DNA of 64,000 nt from Paenibacillus sp. MMS20-IR301 (GTDB lineage Bacteria > Bacillota > Bacilli > Paenibacillales > Paenibacillaceae): contig NZ_CP135275.1 in the NCBI RefSeq assembly GCF_032302195.1, positions 930,001 through 994,000 of the forward strand, written 5' to 3'. Below the pieces are notes generated by a model. It searched no databases. It was given only the letters and a program-made list of their open reading frames with translations, and had not been told where the DNA came from. This document shows positions 18,601 to 26,955 of the stretch, one piece after another. How positions within the stretch are numbered: position 1 is the first letter of the stretch; each line of letters opens with the position of its first letter. The translations under genes and the position numbers were made by a program.

Positions 18601-19083
18601 CCAACATCAACATCTACACCGTTGCCATCAGAGACGGCGGCTCCGACGGAAGCACCGGCGGTTACTCCGGGACCGGGGGTTAGCCCTGTTCCGACACCTG
18701 CTCCGACAGATGCTCCGGCAGCTACTGCCGGACCCGGGATTACGCCAACTCCTGTAAGCACTGTAGTTCCGGGCATCATTATTGACGATCCGGCAGTGCC
18801 TGCGGGCCCTGGATTGCCGGCTAGTGCGGTGCCAACATCAACGTCAACGGTTGCTGTAAACACGCCTGAATCCGAAATTCCTGTTGATGATCAGACCCCG
18901 CTTGGCGGTGTCGAGATTGAGGATGATGCTATTCCGGAAGGGACAGCATCCGGACCTGACTCAGGCGGCACGCTGCCACAGACTGGGGAGAGCAGCCCGC
19001 TGCCGATCTATCTGGCGGGTATGGCACTAATTCTCGCAGGATTTATACTCACTCTGGTATTCAGAAAAACGCGGAAGCAGTAA
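15610..19083 (+). CDS. LPXTG-anchored surface adhesin with repeated collagen-binding-like domains
   Basis: A 1157-residue secreted protein. It has a signal peptide (MVRKRASLIIVILMLF..., cleaved near VKAAAIEQ), then an N-terminal beta-rich domain and five repeats of about 140 residues. The repeats begin near bases 16179, 16588, 17013, 17434 and 17850. Each carries a W.I.(V/L/I)N.. strand and a VVTD/VLTD motif as in Cna-type adhesive domains. A SpaA/prealbumin-like domain follows (about 898-990, GTLNVHKLDAGDNTKVLAGATFELY split at GT and EL), then a Pro/Thr linker, then LPQTGE (bases 18973-18990), a hydrophobic helix and an RKTRKQ tail. Sortase would couple it to peptidoglycan; no sortase gene is in the window. 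ATG 15610 has GGGGGA upstream. The ligand is unknown. Confidence 0.9.
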   Translation: MVRKRASLIIVILMLFVQYAYGVGFFPQVKAAAIEQDRDIMTSVSMAVYGPDGGTVTGSVYDLDSTVTLDYTWALPDGHSYVLGDSFTFQLPAQFELFNDIQGGLVSDEGDVGTFTVSKATHQVVMTFNDYIQNHDNVQGTLRINTKFDKQVIGGTTVQQILFPISGGIQTVTVAFMPVVGSTIEKRGVSSGFNADHIRWTVDVNKRLEAVSNAVVTDPVPAGLALDSTVTVAVYQLNVLLDGTVTEGPAVDSSKYTADVSGGTLVLRFTDPVITGAYRIVYTTPVVSDSLTSFTNTATFSGDGRTPVSDSDTVVIERGASINKKAVSYDWGNQTISWAIEYNYNNRTISPGNAVLTDLFNASQSLVPGSLRIYPVTLDSAGQVSKGAALNEGTDYTVTPASTGAVAGFKLEFASTVNVPYLIEYKTKAVDRVFSDTTITNTVSDSTYSDQATQLIRPAIIYKNLSGVNYTTHITDWKITLNGDNYPMSGVVVTDGFPDGGQKYIEGSLVVRNGSGTVLSPSAYSLVAGSPVQPNESFKVIFNGPVSGTHTISYKTEFSNDWLTGSTDNFINLARIDWKDSDNKPQTAEARGLFIPNSAVKNNGFKAGTYDASAKRVTWNIGVNYNSKIIADPVVTDILNAGQALIPGTVKVYRMNIASDGSRVRGAEVSSSAYSYSVGSGNELRVNFQNAISSPYYVVFSTSLEGQLIGKTIENTAKLLDGTKPVSSDLKASVNIPHGDEYLYKDGVQAGDRLQWTITINRTQSHVKDAMITDVPSSNQILLPETFHLYRAVTAVHGDISKSGPELVRGTDYSLNISADEGGKQTFVLSFLQDIDSAYVLEYDSLIVANTGDKLTNTVNFSGNNVVTVSKDTSKEIIVGVSSGSGTGNGVRGTLNVHKLDAGDNTKVLAGATFELYRLNGSDRVLVNTRTTDASGKAVFNNIWLGSYVLVETAAPAGYVLDRTEYPVNIGSSAAVNLTVLNALAEQPTATPTLAPTPTSTSTPLPSETAAPTEAPAVTPGPGVSPVPTPAPTDAPAATAGPGITPTPVSTVVPGIIIDDPAVPAGPGLPASAVPTSTSTVAVNTPESEIPVDDQTPLGGVEIEDDAIPEGTASGPDSGGTLPQTGESSPLPIYLAGMALILAGFILTLVFRKTRKQ

Positions 19084-19106
19084 TCAGCATACAGCCGCGG
19101 GAATGA

Positions 19107-19145
19107 CAGGCACAGGGCGCTTGGCGCCTTGTGCTTGTTTTTTTT
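19107..19145 (+). terminator. terminator after the adhesin gene
   Basis: GCACAGGGCGC pairs with GGCGCCTTGTGC (wobble pairs), followed by eight T residues. Confidence 0.8.
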
Positions 19146-19208
19146 ATAATTCCGGTGTGGAGAGATGCTATAATAAGGGCAAAATCAATGACTTGGAGGG
19201 ATATTGCA

Positions 19209-19616
19209 ATGTCCATGTGGAAGGAATTCAAAAGCTTTGCAATGAAAGGAAATGTGCTTGATCTGGCGGTGGCGGTTGTAATCGGGGCGGCTTTCGGCAA
19301 AATCGTTACTTCGCTTGTGGCCGACATCATCATGCCGCTCATCGGGCTGATCAGCGGGGGGATCGACCTTCAGGGCCTCCAGGTCGGCAGCGGGGAGGCA
19401 GCGGTTAAGTATGGTTCATTTCTGCAGTCTGTCGTAGACTTCTTCATCATCTCTTTCTCCATCTTCCTGGTGGTTAAGCTGGCAAGCAGATTCCGGCATA
19501 AGGAAACGGTTAAAGTGGAAGTTGTAGAGACGCCGGCACCGGCACCCGAGGTTGTGCTGCTGACCGAAATCCGTGATCTGCTGAGAGCGGACAAGCAGCG
19601 GCAGTCGGAGAATTAA
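19209..19616 (+). CDS. mscL: large-conductance mechanosensitive channel
   Basis: A 135-residue MscL that opens under membrane tension to release solutes after osmotic downshock. Present are the N-terminal amphipathic SMWKEFKSFAMKGN, the pore helix TM1 (NVLDLAVAVVIGAAFGKIV with the small-residue packing face), the extracellular loop, TM2 (DFFIISFSIFLVVKL) and a charged C-terminal helix after a Pro/Ala linker (PAPAPEV). ATG 19209 is preceded by GGAGGG 8 bases upstream; ATG 19215 is an alternative. It lies between the adhesin terminator and the rib operon leader as a single gene. Confidence 0.95.
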   Translation: MSMWKEFKSFAMKGNVLDLAVAVVIGAAFGKIVTSLVADIIMPLIGLISGGIDLQGLQVGSGEAAVKYGSFLQSVVDFFIISFSIFLVVKLASRFRHKETVKVEVVETPAPAPEVVLLTEIRDLLRADKQRQSEN

Positions 19617-19658
19617 GGGAACTAAGTTACATAAATAAAGTAAATTTCCGAAACACAC

Positions 19659-19687
19659 TTGCATTTCCTGCCGGTAAGTGATAATTT
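19659..19687 (+). promoter_or_regulatory. putative SigA promoter of the riboflavin operon
   Basis: TTGCAT, a 17-base spacer and TAATTT. The predicted start near 19694 lies about 30 bases before the FMN aptamer, as expected for a riboswitch leader. Confidence 0.6.
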
Positions 19688-19726
19688 TGTTGTAGGCAAA
19701 ACTTGTTATTCAACTGAATAGATCAA

Positions 19727-19893
19727 TCCTTCAGGGCAGGGTGTAATTCCCTACCGGCGGTGATGCTGCCAGATCGGGCTGTAAAGTCCAGATCTGCTGC
19801 TTAGTCCGCTACCCGCTTCGTATGCTTGTCATATGGACGGTGGACCCGGTGCAATTCCGGGACCGACAGTATAGTCTGGATGGAAGAAGGAGA
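19727..19893 (+). ncRNA. FMN riboswitch (RFN element) of the rib operon
   Basis: RFN blocks in order: CAGGGCAGGGTGTAATTCCC, TACCGGCGGTGATGC, GCTGTAAAGTCC, GCCCGC-type pairing (here ACCCGC), GACCCGGTGCAATTCCGG, GACCGACAGTATAGTC, and CTGGATGGAAGAAGGAGA. It has a longer variable arm than the first RFN in this window. FMN binding should shut down ribD-ribE-ribBA-ribH through the terminator that follows. Confidence 0.95.
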
Positions 19894-20031
19894 GATTGAC
19901 GCGCTGCGCTTGTTTTGGGCAGCCGTACTGCAGTATTTTCTAAAATTATGTGCTAAGTTTCACAATTTCGTCAGTATTCCTGGCGTTTATTTAGGCATAA
20001 TTTTACTAAGCTGCCGTTAACTCTCGTATAT

Positions 20032-20071
20032 CCCGTCTTGAACTCCTCCTGGAGATTGAGACGGGTTTTTC
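20032..20071 (+). terminator. rib operon attenuator terminator
   Basis: CCCGTCT pairs with AGACGGG around an inner CTCC/GGAG hairpin, followed by TTTTT. It lies about 140 bases after the FMN aptamer and 51 before ribD. Confidence 0.8.
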
Positions 20072-20121
20072 TGTTTGGATTGTACACATTATGAATACAT
20101 CCGGTGATTGGAGGCAGGCAG

Positions 20122-21222
20122 ATGGATAAGATGAATGATGAGTTCTATATGTCCCTTGCGCTGGATATGGCGGAAAGGGCGCAAGGCCAGACCGGGATTA
20201 ACCCGGTTGTCGGCTGCGTAGTGGTGAAGGATGGTGTCCTGATCGGGCTTGGCACCCATCTGCAGCGCGGTACCGGACATGCCGAGGTGCATGCGCTCAA
20301 TATGGCGGCAGGCAAGGCGCAAGGCAGCACAGCTTATGTTACGCTCGAACCTTGCAGCCACTATGGAATTACCCCTCCCTGCAGCCAGCGTCTGATTGAT
20401 GAGGGAGTAGCCAGAGTGGTTGTCGCCTGTGAAGACCCCAATCCGCAGGTGGCAGGCCGGGGAATTGAAATGCTGCGTGAACAGGGCATCGATGTTGAAG
20501 TAGGGCTGCTGCGGAGCCGCGCTCTGCGGCTGAATGAGAAGTTCATCAAGTATATTTTGACCAAGCAGCCATTCATCACGCTCAAGAGTGCAAGTACCCT
20601 GGACGGCAAAATTGCTACCCGCAGCGGAGACAGCAAATGGATTTCGAATGCGGAGTCGCGGGAGCTTGTACATACGCTGCGCCACCGGCATCAGGGAATT
20701 ATGGTCGGGGTGAATACCGTCATTGCCGATAATCCTTCGCTGACGACAAGGCTTAACGTTCCGGGCCTGAATCCGGTGCGGATCATTATTGATTCAGCCC
20801 TGCGGCTGCCGCTGGATAGTGCTGTAGTGACTGATGGGCTTGCCCCTACGATAGTCGTGGCTACTGAGGCAGCCGATTCAGCCCGCAAGGAGGCACTGCT
20901 CGCTGCAGGCGTTCAGGTTGTCAGCGCCGGCAGCGGTCCGCGGGTGGATCTGCAGGCCGCTATGATTGAGCTTGGAAGGCTTGAGATCGGTTCAGTCCTG
21001 CTGGAAGGCGGAGGCACGCTGAATGGTGCGATGCTGGAGCAGGGGCTGGTTGACCGGGTAATCCTCTTCTTCGCCCCGAAGATTGTGGGCGGAGGCGCAG
21101 CGGCAGCAGGGACCTTCGATTTCCCGGGGGTGGAGCTGATGCGCGATGCAGTTATGCTTGCAGGACTGGAAGTGGAGGTGCTCGGGGATAATGTCTGTAT
21201 CAGCGGCACCCCGGTGCGTTAA
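20122..21222 (+). CDS. ribD: bifunctional riboflavin deaminase/reductase
   Basis: Carries out steps two and three of riboflavin synthesis: deamination of the pyrimidine intermediate from GTP, then reduction of its ribosyl side chain with NADPH. The N-terminal deaminase domain (about 1-145) has the zinc motif GHAEVHA and PCSHYGITPPC. The C-terminal reductase domain (about 146-366) has TLKSASTLDGKIAT, GDSKWISN, a VGVNTVIADNPSLT loop and LLEGGGTLNGAML. ATG 20122 follows GGAGG by 7 bases; the in-frame GTG at 20104 precedes that site and is rejected. First gene of the rib operon. Confidence 0.96.
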   Translation: MDKMNDEFYMSLALDMAERAQGQTGINPVVGCVVVKDGVLIGLGTHLQRGTGHAEVHALNMAAGKAQGSTAYVTLEPCSHYGITPPCSQRLIDEGVARVVVACEDPNPQVAGRGIEMLREQGIDVEVGLLRSRALRLNEKFIKYILTKQPFITLKSASTLDGKIATRSGDSKWISNAESRELVHTLRHRHQGIMVGVNTVIADNPSLTTRLNVPGLNPVRIIIDSALRLPLDSAVVTDGLAPTIVVATEAADSARKEALLAAGVQVVSAGSGPRVDLQAAMIELGRLEIGSVLLEGGGTLNGAMLEQGLVDRVILFFAPKIVGGGAAAAGTFDFPGVELMRDAVMLAGLEVEVLGDNVCISGTPVR

Positions 21223-21260
21223 AAAAAGTGTAAAAGCTGTAATAACGAAGGAGGGATAGG

Positions 21261-21929
21261 ATGTTCACCGGCCTGATTGAAGAGGTGGGTATCCTCCGCA
21301 GCGTCACGAGCGGGGGGGAGATGATGGTGCTGAACATTGGCGCCTCCCTCATTATGGATGATCTGAAGATCGGCGACAGTGTTGCCGTCAACGGCGTCTG
21401 CCTAACCGCAACATCGCTTGGCGACCGTTATTTTACGGTTGATGTTATGCCGCAGACCTACCGCAACAGCACTCTCAAAGAGCTGAGGACCGGAAGCAAG
21501 ATGAATCTGGAGCGGGCGATGGCCGCCGGCGGACGTTTCGGCGGGCATATCGTCCAGGGGCATGTGGACGGCACCGGCGAGATCCGCAGCGTCAAGCGTG
21601 ATCAGAATGCGGTTGTGTTCGAAATTGCCCCGGATAAGGGAGCATTGTTCAAATTCATTATTCCAAAAGGTTCTATTACGATTGACGGCATCAGCCTCAC
21701 GGTTGTGAATACAGAAACTGCAACGTTTACCGTGTCGATCATTCCCCACACGCTCGGAGAAACGGTGCTGGCCCATAAGCGTACAGGCGACACGATTAAT
21801 ATTGAATGTGATGTGCTCGGCAAATATGTGGATCATCTGCTTCATTATGGTTCACGGTCCGGAGATCAGGAGGATGCGGCCAGCTCGAAGATCAGCCATG
21901 ATTTTCTGGCGGCCAACGGCTTTGTGTAA
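21261..21929 (+). CDS. ribE: riboflavin synthase alpha subunit
   Basis: Dismutates two 6,7-dimethyl-8-ribityllumazine molecules into riboflavin and the pyrimidine precursor. The 222-residue protein has two lumazine-binding halves. The first starts MFTGLIEEVG and ends near residue 97, with VNGVCLTAT; the second starts GGHIVQGHVDGTG, with IDGISLTVV. This duplication defines the family. GGAGGG precedes the ATG by about 5 bases. It lies 38 bases after ribD. The C-terminal tail of about 20 residues is slightly longer than usual. Confidence 0.96.
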   Translation: MFTGLIEEVGILRSVTSGGEMMVLNIGASLIMDDLKIGDSVAVNGVCLTATSLGDRYFTVDVMPQTYRNSTLKELRTGSKMNLERAMAAGGRFGGHIVQGHVDGTGEIRSVKRDQNAVVFEIAPDKGALFKFIIPKGSITIDGISLTVVNTETATFTVSIIPHTLGETVLAHKRTGDTINIECDVLGKYVDHLLHYGSRSGDQEDAASSKISHDFLAANGFV

Positions 21930-21991
21930 TACAAGATTCGGCGGATGCCAGCCGGTAAGGCGGGGCATACAGCCATCAGGAGGACAGAATC

Positions 21992-23245
21992 ATGAGTCAG
22001 CAAGACCAAAAGGACAGCGTCCTGGACCCGATTGAGGATGCCATTTATGATTTGATGCGCGGCAAGGTTATTATTGTTGTTGATGATGAGGACCGCGAGA
22101 ATGAAGGGGATTTCATCGCCCTGGCTGAACGTGCCACACCGGAAGTCATTAACTTCATGATTACCGAAGGCCGCGGACTGGTCTGCGTTCCGATTACTGC
22201 AGAACGGGCGGAGGAGCTGGATCTGCAGCCGATGGTTGCCACGAATACTGATAACCATGGTACTGCGTTTACAGTCTCCATTGACCATAAGGATACCACG
22301 ACCGGTATTTCAGCCGGCGAGCGTTCCCAGACTATTAAGGCGCTGATGGACCCGGACGCGAAGCCTTCCGATTTCCGCAGACCGGGCCATATGTTCCCGC
22401 TGATCGCCAAAAAAGGCGGAGTGCTCCGGCGCTCCGGCCACACTGAAGCGGCAGTCGACCTTGCCCGGATGTGCGGCTCCTACCCGGCCAGTGTAATCTG
22501 CGAAGTAGTCAAAGCTGACGGCTCCATGGCCCGTCTGCCGGATTTGATCGAAATTGCGAAGAAGCATGACCTTAAGCTGATCAGCATCAAGGATCTCATT
22601 CACTACCGTAATGAGAAGGAACAGCTGGTTCACCGGGAAGTGTCAGTTAATCTGCCGACGGATTTCGGTGTTTTCCAGACGATTGCCTACACCAACGAAG
22701 TGGATGACAAGGAGCATGTAGCCTTGGTAAAAGGGGATATTTCCGGAGATGAGCCGGTGCTGGTACGGGTGCATTCCGAATGTCTGACCGGAGATGTCTT
22801 CCATTCCCACCGCTGTGACTGCGGACCGCAATTTGAAGCCGCGCTGCGCCAGATCGATGAAGCCGGCAGAGGCGTGCTGCTCTATATGCGCCAGGAAGGG
22901 CGCGGTATCGGCCTGATCAATAAGCTGCGTGCCTACAAGCTGCAGGAAGAGGGACTGGATACCGTAGATGCCAATCTCCGGCTCGGGTTCCCGGCAGATC
23001 TGCGTGACTACGGAATTGGCGCACAGATCCTAAAGGATCTGGGTATACGCCAGATCAGACTGCTCACGAACAATCCGCGCAAGATCAAAGGGCTGGAAGG
23101 CTATGGTCTTGAAGTGGTGGAGCGTGTAGCGATTCAGATGCCGGAGAACAAGGATAATTCCAATTATCTCCACACGAAGCAGGCCAAGCTTGGCCATCTG
23201 CTGACTTTTGACAATATCGAACAGAACGAGGATTCCAAGATTTAA
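21992..23245 (+). CDS. ribBA: bifunctional DHBP synthase / GTP cyclohydrolase II
   Basis: Makes both precursors of the lumazine ring. The N-terminal half (about 12-210) forms 3,4-dihydroxy-2-butanone 4-phosphate from ribulose 5-phosphate, with [23 protein letters not shown] and [11 protein letters not shown]. The C-terminal half (about 215-405) opens GTP: it has the zinc cysteines in [17 protein letters not shown], then [22 protein letters not shown] and LTNNPRKI. The 417-residue length fits the fused enzyme found in Bacillales. GGAGGA precedes the ATG. It is third in the operon and is followed by ribH. Confidence 0.97.
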   Translation: MSQQDQKDSVLDPIEDAIYDLMRGKVIIVVDDEDRENEGDFIALAERATPEVINFMITEGRGLVCVPITAERAEELDLQPMVATNTDNHGTAFTVSIDHKDTTTGISAGERSQTIKALMDPDAKPSDFRRPGHMFPLIAKKGGVLRRSGHTEAAVDLARMCGSYPASVICEVVKADGSMARLPDLIEIAKKHDLKLISIKDLIHYRNEKEQLVHREVSVNLPTDFGVFQTIAYTNEVDDKEHVALVKGDISGDEPVLVRVHSECLTGDVFHSHRCDCGPQFEAALRQIDEAGRGVLLYMRQEGRGIGLINKLRAYKLQEEGLDTVDANLRLGFPADLRDYGIGAQILKDLGIRQIRLLTNNPRKIKGLEGYGLEVVERVAIQMPENKDNSNYLHTKQAKLGHLLTFDNIEQNEDSKI

Positions 23246-23296
23246 ATGGGCTCAGCAGCACTAACTTATAACATACCAGAAGGGTTGATGAATATT

Positions 23297-23764
23297 ATGC
23301 CGAATTATTTTGAAGGACATTTAGTATCCGAGGGTTTGAAATACGGGGTTGTCGTAGGACGTTTCAATGAATTCATTACAAGCAAGCTGCTCTCCGGGGC
23401 ACTTGATGCATTCAAACGCCATGGCGTAGCAGATGATGAGGTGGATGTAGCCTGGGTTCCCGGCGTGTTCGAAATTCCGCTCATTGCTCAAAAAATGGCC
23501 GAAAGCGGCAAATATGATGCAGTAATTACCCTTGGCACTGTGATCCGCGGATCCACAACACACTACGACTATGTATGCAACGAGGTAGCGAAGGGCGTGG
23601 CGGCTATCAATCTGAAGACCGGTGTGCCGACTATCTTTGGTGTGGTTACTACCGAGAACATTGAACAGGCTATTGAGCGTTCCGGAACGAAAGCCGGCAA
23701 CAAAGGCTGGGATGCGGCGACGGCGGCTATTGAAATGGCTAATCTTAACAAACTCTTCAAATAA
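23297..23764 (+). CDS. ribH: 6,7-dimethyl-8-ribityllumazine synthase
   Basis: Condenses the pyrimidine and dihydroxybutanone phosphate intermediates into lumazine and forms an icosahedral shell in Bacillales. Motifs: [46 protein letters not shown] with the catalytic His, and [17 protein letters not shown]. Start choice: ATG 23297 ([10 protein letters not shown]) gives 155 residues, the usual length. ATG 23288 (MNIMPNY) is nearer the AGAAGGG site, and an in-frame ATG directly at the ribBA stop (23246) is also open. This is the last gene of the operon; I see no clear terminator after it. Confidence 0.95.
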   Translation: MPNYFEGHLVSEGLKYGVVVGRFNEFITSKLLSGALDAFKRHGVADDEVDVAWVPGVFEIPLIAQKMAESGKYDAVITLGTVIRGSTTHYDYVCNEVAKGVAAINLKTGVPTIFGVVTTENIEQAIERSGTKAGNKGWDAATAAIEMANLNKLFK

Positions 23765-23772
23765 GACAGCTC

Positions 23773-23802
23773 TTGACGGATTGGCGTAAATCGTGCTTAT
23801 TT
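23773..23802 (+). promoter_or_regulatory. possible SigA promoter before scpA
   Basis: TTGACG, an 18-base spacer and TTATTT. The -10 is weak. With no terminator after ribH, read-through into scpAB is also possible. Confidence 0.3.
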
Positions 23803-23897
23803 ATATGTATGAGAAGAAAGCATGAACATAGATCTTTCTACTTGTGTAGCGTCCTTGTGGCGCTGCACTTTACTTTTGTTGGGCTGGAGGAAACCGC

Positions 23898-24689
23898 GTG
23901 ACTGTATTGTACAAGCTGGAGACGTTCGAAGGTCCGCTCGATCTGCTCTTGCACTTGATTGACAAAGCGGAAATCGATATCCAGGACATTCCGGTCAGCG
24001 AGATCACGGAGCAGTACATGGACTACCTGCAGGGGATGCAGGAGCTTGAACTGGATATCACCAGTGAATTCCTGGTCATGGCGGCTACCCTCTTGTCTAT
24101 TAAGAGCAAGCTGCTGCTGCCGAAGCCGCCGGTGATTGAAATTGAGGATTTCGAGTATTATGAGGATGACGGCTATGACCCGCGGGCTGAGCTGGTACAG
24201 CGTCTGATCGAATACCGCAAATTCAAGAGTATTGCTGTACAGCTGCTGGATATGGAGAGCGAGCGCAGTTTGATTTTTACGAAGGAGCCGGAGGATTTAG
24301 GGCCCTTTGTTCCCGCGCCCGCCGATAACCTGCTGGTAGGACTGCATACTGCCGATCTTATTGCCGCGTTCCGCAAGGCGCTGAGCAAGGCAGCACGGAG
24401 AAGCTCTTACCAGCGGATTACCCGGGACGAGATCTCGGTCAAGGACCGGATCCGTGATGTGTCAGAGGCACTGCAGCGTAAAGGAAAGGGCGGAAGGCTG
24501 CGTTTCTCGTCCCTTTTGCATGATGAAATGGCCCGTCATGAGATCGTTGCTACGTTTCTGGCTATTCTGGAGCTGATGAAGATGAGGGCTATTTACTGCT
24601 ACCAGGAGAAATTATTTGACGATATTGTGATGGAGTGGAGAGGAGGAGAGGAATTCAGTGGACTACAACACGCTGAAATCGATTATTGA
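23898..24689 (+). CDS. scpA: segregation and condensation protein A (kleisin)
   Basis: The kleisin subunit of bacterial condensin, bridging Smc heads with ScpB for chromosome organisation and segregation. The 263-residue protein begins with the conserved YKLETFEGPLDLLLHLIDK and continues DIPVSEITEQYMDYL. An ATLLSIKSKLLLP helix binds the Smc neck; an acidic linker and a C-terminal winged helix (about 185-255, VATFLAILELMK) follow. The GTG start follows GGAGG by 7 bases. It overlaps scpB by 32 bases, so the two are coupled. Same position as in B. subtilis, after the rib genes. Confidence 0.96.
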   Translation: MTVLYKLETFEGPLDLLLHLIDKAEIDIQDIPVSEITEQYMDYLQGMQELELDITSEFLVMAATLLSIKSKLLLPKPPVIEIEDFEYYEDDGYDPRAELVQRLIEYRKFKSIAVQLLDMESERSLIFTKEPEDLGPFVPAPADNLLVGLHTADLIAAFRKALSKAARRSSYQRITRDEISVKDRIRDVSEALQRKGKGGRLRFSSLLHDEMARHEIVATFLAILELMKMRAIYCYQEKLFDDIVMEWRGGEEFSGLQHAEIDY

Positions 24690-25272
24690 AGGTTTGCTGT
24701 TTCTCTCAGGGGACGAAGGGTTATCCGTGCGGCAGATTGCCGAGATTACCGAGCAGCGGTCTGATCTGGCTTCAAGAGCCATTGAGGATCTGAAAGGGGA
24801 CTATGTATCTCAGAACCGGGGGCTGCAGGTTGTACAGATTGCCGGGAACTACCGGCTGGCTACGCTGCCGGAGCATGCGCAATATTTCGAGCGCCTGGCC
24901 TACTCGCCTTCCCGCTCATCCCTGTCCCAGGCAGCACTGGAGACGCTCGCCATTGTGGCGTACCGCCAGCCTATTACCCGGGTGGAGATTGAAGAGATCC
25001 GCGGGGTGAAGTCGGAGCGGGCGATACATACGCTGGGGAATAAGGATCTTATACAGGAGGTGGGCCGGGCTGAAGCCGTCGGCCGGCCGATTCTGTATGG
25101 AACGACCAAGTCCTTCCTGGACAGCTTTGGGCTGGCCAGCTTGAAGGAGCTGCCGGAGCCGTCCGCCTTCGATACTTCCGACGGGCTGGAAGAAGAGACG
25201 CAGCTGCTGTTCAGCAAGCTGGACAGCCAGTTGACCTTCGGTGAGGCGGAAGCAGATACAGAAACAGAATAA
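24658..25272 (+). CDS. scpB: segregation and condensation protein B
   Basis: Partner of ScpA and Smc in condensin, dimeric, with two winged-helix domains. Conserved pieces: YNTLKSIIEGLLFLSGDEGLS split around IIEG, LQVVQIAGNYRLATLPEHA, SQAALETLAIVAYRQPITR and EIEEIRGVKSERAIHTL, then GRPILYGTTKSFLDSFGL. The acidic C-terminal tail (about 165-204) is typical. The GTG start lies inside the scpA end and follows GAGGAGAGG. Confidence 0.96.
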   Translation: MDYNTLKSIIEGLLFLSGDEGLSVRQIAEITEQRSDLASRAIEDLKGDYVSQNRGLQVVQIAGNYRLATLPEHAQYFERLAYSPSRSSLSQAALETLAIVAYRQPITRVEIEEIRGVKSERAIHTLGNKDLIQEVGRAEAVGRPILYGTTKSFLDSFGLASLKELPEPSAFDTSDGLEEETQLLFSKLDSQLTFGEAEADTETE

Positions 25273-25318
25273 CTATGGCGGGAGACCGCTGAACCGGATG
25301 AACTGGTAGTACCTGTAG

Positions 25319-25349
25319 AACCGTTGCCCCTTAGGCAGCGGTTTTTTTT
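25319..25349 (+). terminator. terminator after scpB
   Basis: AACCGTTGCC pairs with GGCAGCGGTT, followed by a run of seven T. Confidence 0.8.
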
Positions 25350-25467
25350 AGCAGCGGGACAGAAATTGGAGCTGTTTGCAGAGATGCGAATGTTATCCAG
25401 CAATTTTTGCCATACTAAACCAAAGGCACCATTATATATTACCTGAGGCTGCTTGGAGGTTAAGATT

Positions 25468-26166
25468 GTGACGTTATGGCTTGCGATACCTTTAGCCCTG
25501 CTGCTGCTGGTTATGCTGCTGCTCTTGCTGGTGTTGGCTTCTTCAATACATTTTCATTTCCGTCTATGCAGGCTGGGTAAGGATGACCGGATTGAACTGG
25601 ATGTCCGGGCACTCTACGGATTGGTTAAGTTCCATTATGAGCTGCCGGAGCTGGTCTTTGAAAGTATTGAGCAGGGAATTCAAGTGAAACTCGAAAAAAG
25701 CGGTATTGCTCCGGTGAAGCAGGACAGCGATAAGCGGGAACAAATCGACAAGGAAGCTATATCCGAATGGTTCTCGAATATCCGCACCGCTCTCAAGGCT
25801 ACCCGGGGACTCCGGAAGTGGCTGGTGAGCACATTGTCCCACGTGCAGATTACGAAGCTGGACTGGTCCACGGATTTCTCGCTTGGTGATGCTGCACATA
25901 CAGCTACTGCAGCCGGGGCTTTATGGGGGATGAAATGGACGATGATCGGCTGGGTTTCGCGGTTTGTCAGGCTGCAGCACAGTCCGCGGATGTTCGTAGC
26001 CCCGGTGTTTCGGGATGAGCCTTGCTTTTCTACCGAGGCAGTATGTACGGGCAAACTGTCTGCCGGGTATGCCTGCTATGCCGGGCTCCAGCTGCTGCGC
26101 CGGATTGCGAAGGTTGAAGGCGGCCTTGGCCGCTGGAAGGAACTGCTTAGCCGGGTGCGGCAATAA
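25468..26166 (+). CDS. ytfI: DUF2953 protein, YtfI-like
   Basis: A 232-residue protein with one N-terminal membrane helix rich in Leu (about 2-25) and a soluble domain. The C-terminal pattern LDWSTDFSLGDAAHTATAAGALWGMKW is recognisable as the DUF2953 core (here with both ends trimmed it reads TDFSLGDAAHTATAAG). In Bacillales such genes (YtfI) lie next to ytfJ, as here, and are linked to sporulation, but no biochemical role is known. GTG 25468 is chosen because GGAGGT lies 7 bases upstream. It probably forms an operon with the next gene. Confidence 0.8.
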   Translation: MTLWLAIPLALLLLVMLLLLLVLASSIHFHFRLCRLGKDDRIELDVRALYGLVKFHYELPELVFESIEQGIQVKLEKSGIAPVKQDSDKREQIDKEAISEWFSNIRTALKATRGLRKWLVSTLSHVQITKLDWSTDFSLGDAAHTATAAGALWGMKWTMIGWVSRFVRLQHSPRMFVAPVFRDEPCFSTEAVCTGKLSAGYACYAGLQLLRRIAKVEGGLGRWKELLSRVRQ

Positions 26167-26246
26167 AAAAACTACATACTCCCTTCCATAGTGGGCAAGA
26201 TAAGGACTGCAGGTACACTTATATGCATAATAGGAGGAGAACAACA

Positions 26247-26732
26247 ATGTCAGATCATCCGATTCAAGGTCTAATGCAGACCGCTATGGAAAATATTAAA
26301 GGCATGGTTGATGTGAATACCATTGTCGGAGATCCTGTAGAAACGCCGGATGGCAGCGTGATTCTACCGATCAGCAAGGTTGCGTTCGGGTTCGCCGCAG
26401 GGGGCAGTGACTTCCGGGTAGAGGACGATGCACCTGGGGTAAACGGCAGCGGCGGCGGAGTGAAGATGCTTCCGTTCGGGGGAGGCAGCGGCGGCGGAGT
26501 CTCGATCCGTCCGATAGCTTTTCTGGTAGTGGGCAGGGAAGGGGTACATATTGTGCCGCTCGACAATCAAACCCATCTGTTCGAGAAGATCATCGATGCT
26601 ACACCTAACCTGATTGATAAAATCCAGAACATGTTTCAACCAAACGGAGTTCCTGTAGGTGCTGAAGTGCCCGCCCAGGTGACCAAAACTGTAGTCAAAA
26701 CCGAGCCGGCCACCCATTCGTCGGCACACTAG
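26247..26732 (+). CDS. ytfJ: GerW family sporulation protein YtfJ
   Basis: A 161-residue protein of the GerW/YtfJ family, needed for proper germination response in B. subtilis (GerW influences SleB-dependent germination). The conserved start PIQGLMQTAMENIKGMVDVN, GDPVETPDGSVILPISKV, FGFAAGGSDF, a Gly-rich loop and GREGVHIVPLDN are visible. ATG 26247 follows AGGAGG by 9 bases. It lies 80 bases after ytfI and ends in a terminator. Confidence 0.93.
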   Translation: MSDHPIQGLMQTAMENIKGMVDVNTIVGDPVETPDGSVILPISKVAFGFAAGGSDFRVEDDAPGVNGSGGGVKMLPFGGGSGGGVSIRPIAFLVVGREGVHIVPLDNQTHLFEKIIDATPNLIDKIQNMFQPNGVPVGAEVPAQVTKTVVKTEPATHSSAH

Positions 26733-26763
26733 AGGAGCGTTGCATTTCAATATTTTTTCCGGA

Positions 26764-26794
26764 GGGGTATCGCCTAGAGGCGGTATCCTTTTTT
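26764..26794 (+). terminator. terminator after ytfJ
   Basis: GGGTATCGCC pairs with GGCGGTATCC (two wobble pairs) around TAGA, followed by six T. Confidence 0.8.
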
Positions 26795-26955
26795 GTGAGT
26801 GTACCCCCGAGGCCAAACACTGTTTGCCGGGGTTATTTTATCATGCACAGAAGGCTGGGACATACTGCCGCCAAGCGGCGCATACACTTGTACAACCAGG
26901 CAAGGCTGTGGAGCCCTGTGCTTAAGTAGAACAGATAAGAGGCCGGAGGATGAAC

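Noticed and set aside
26226-26232. CATAATA resembling a SigG -10 before ytfJ
   Set aside because: It overlaps the ribosome binding site, so a transcript from it would lack that site, and no -35 is visible.
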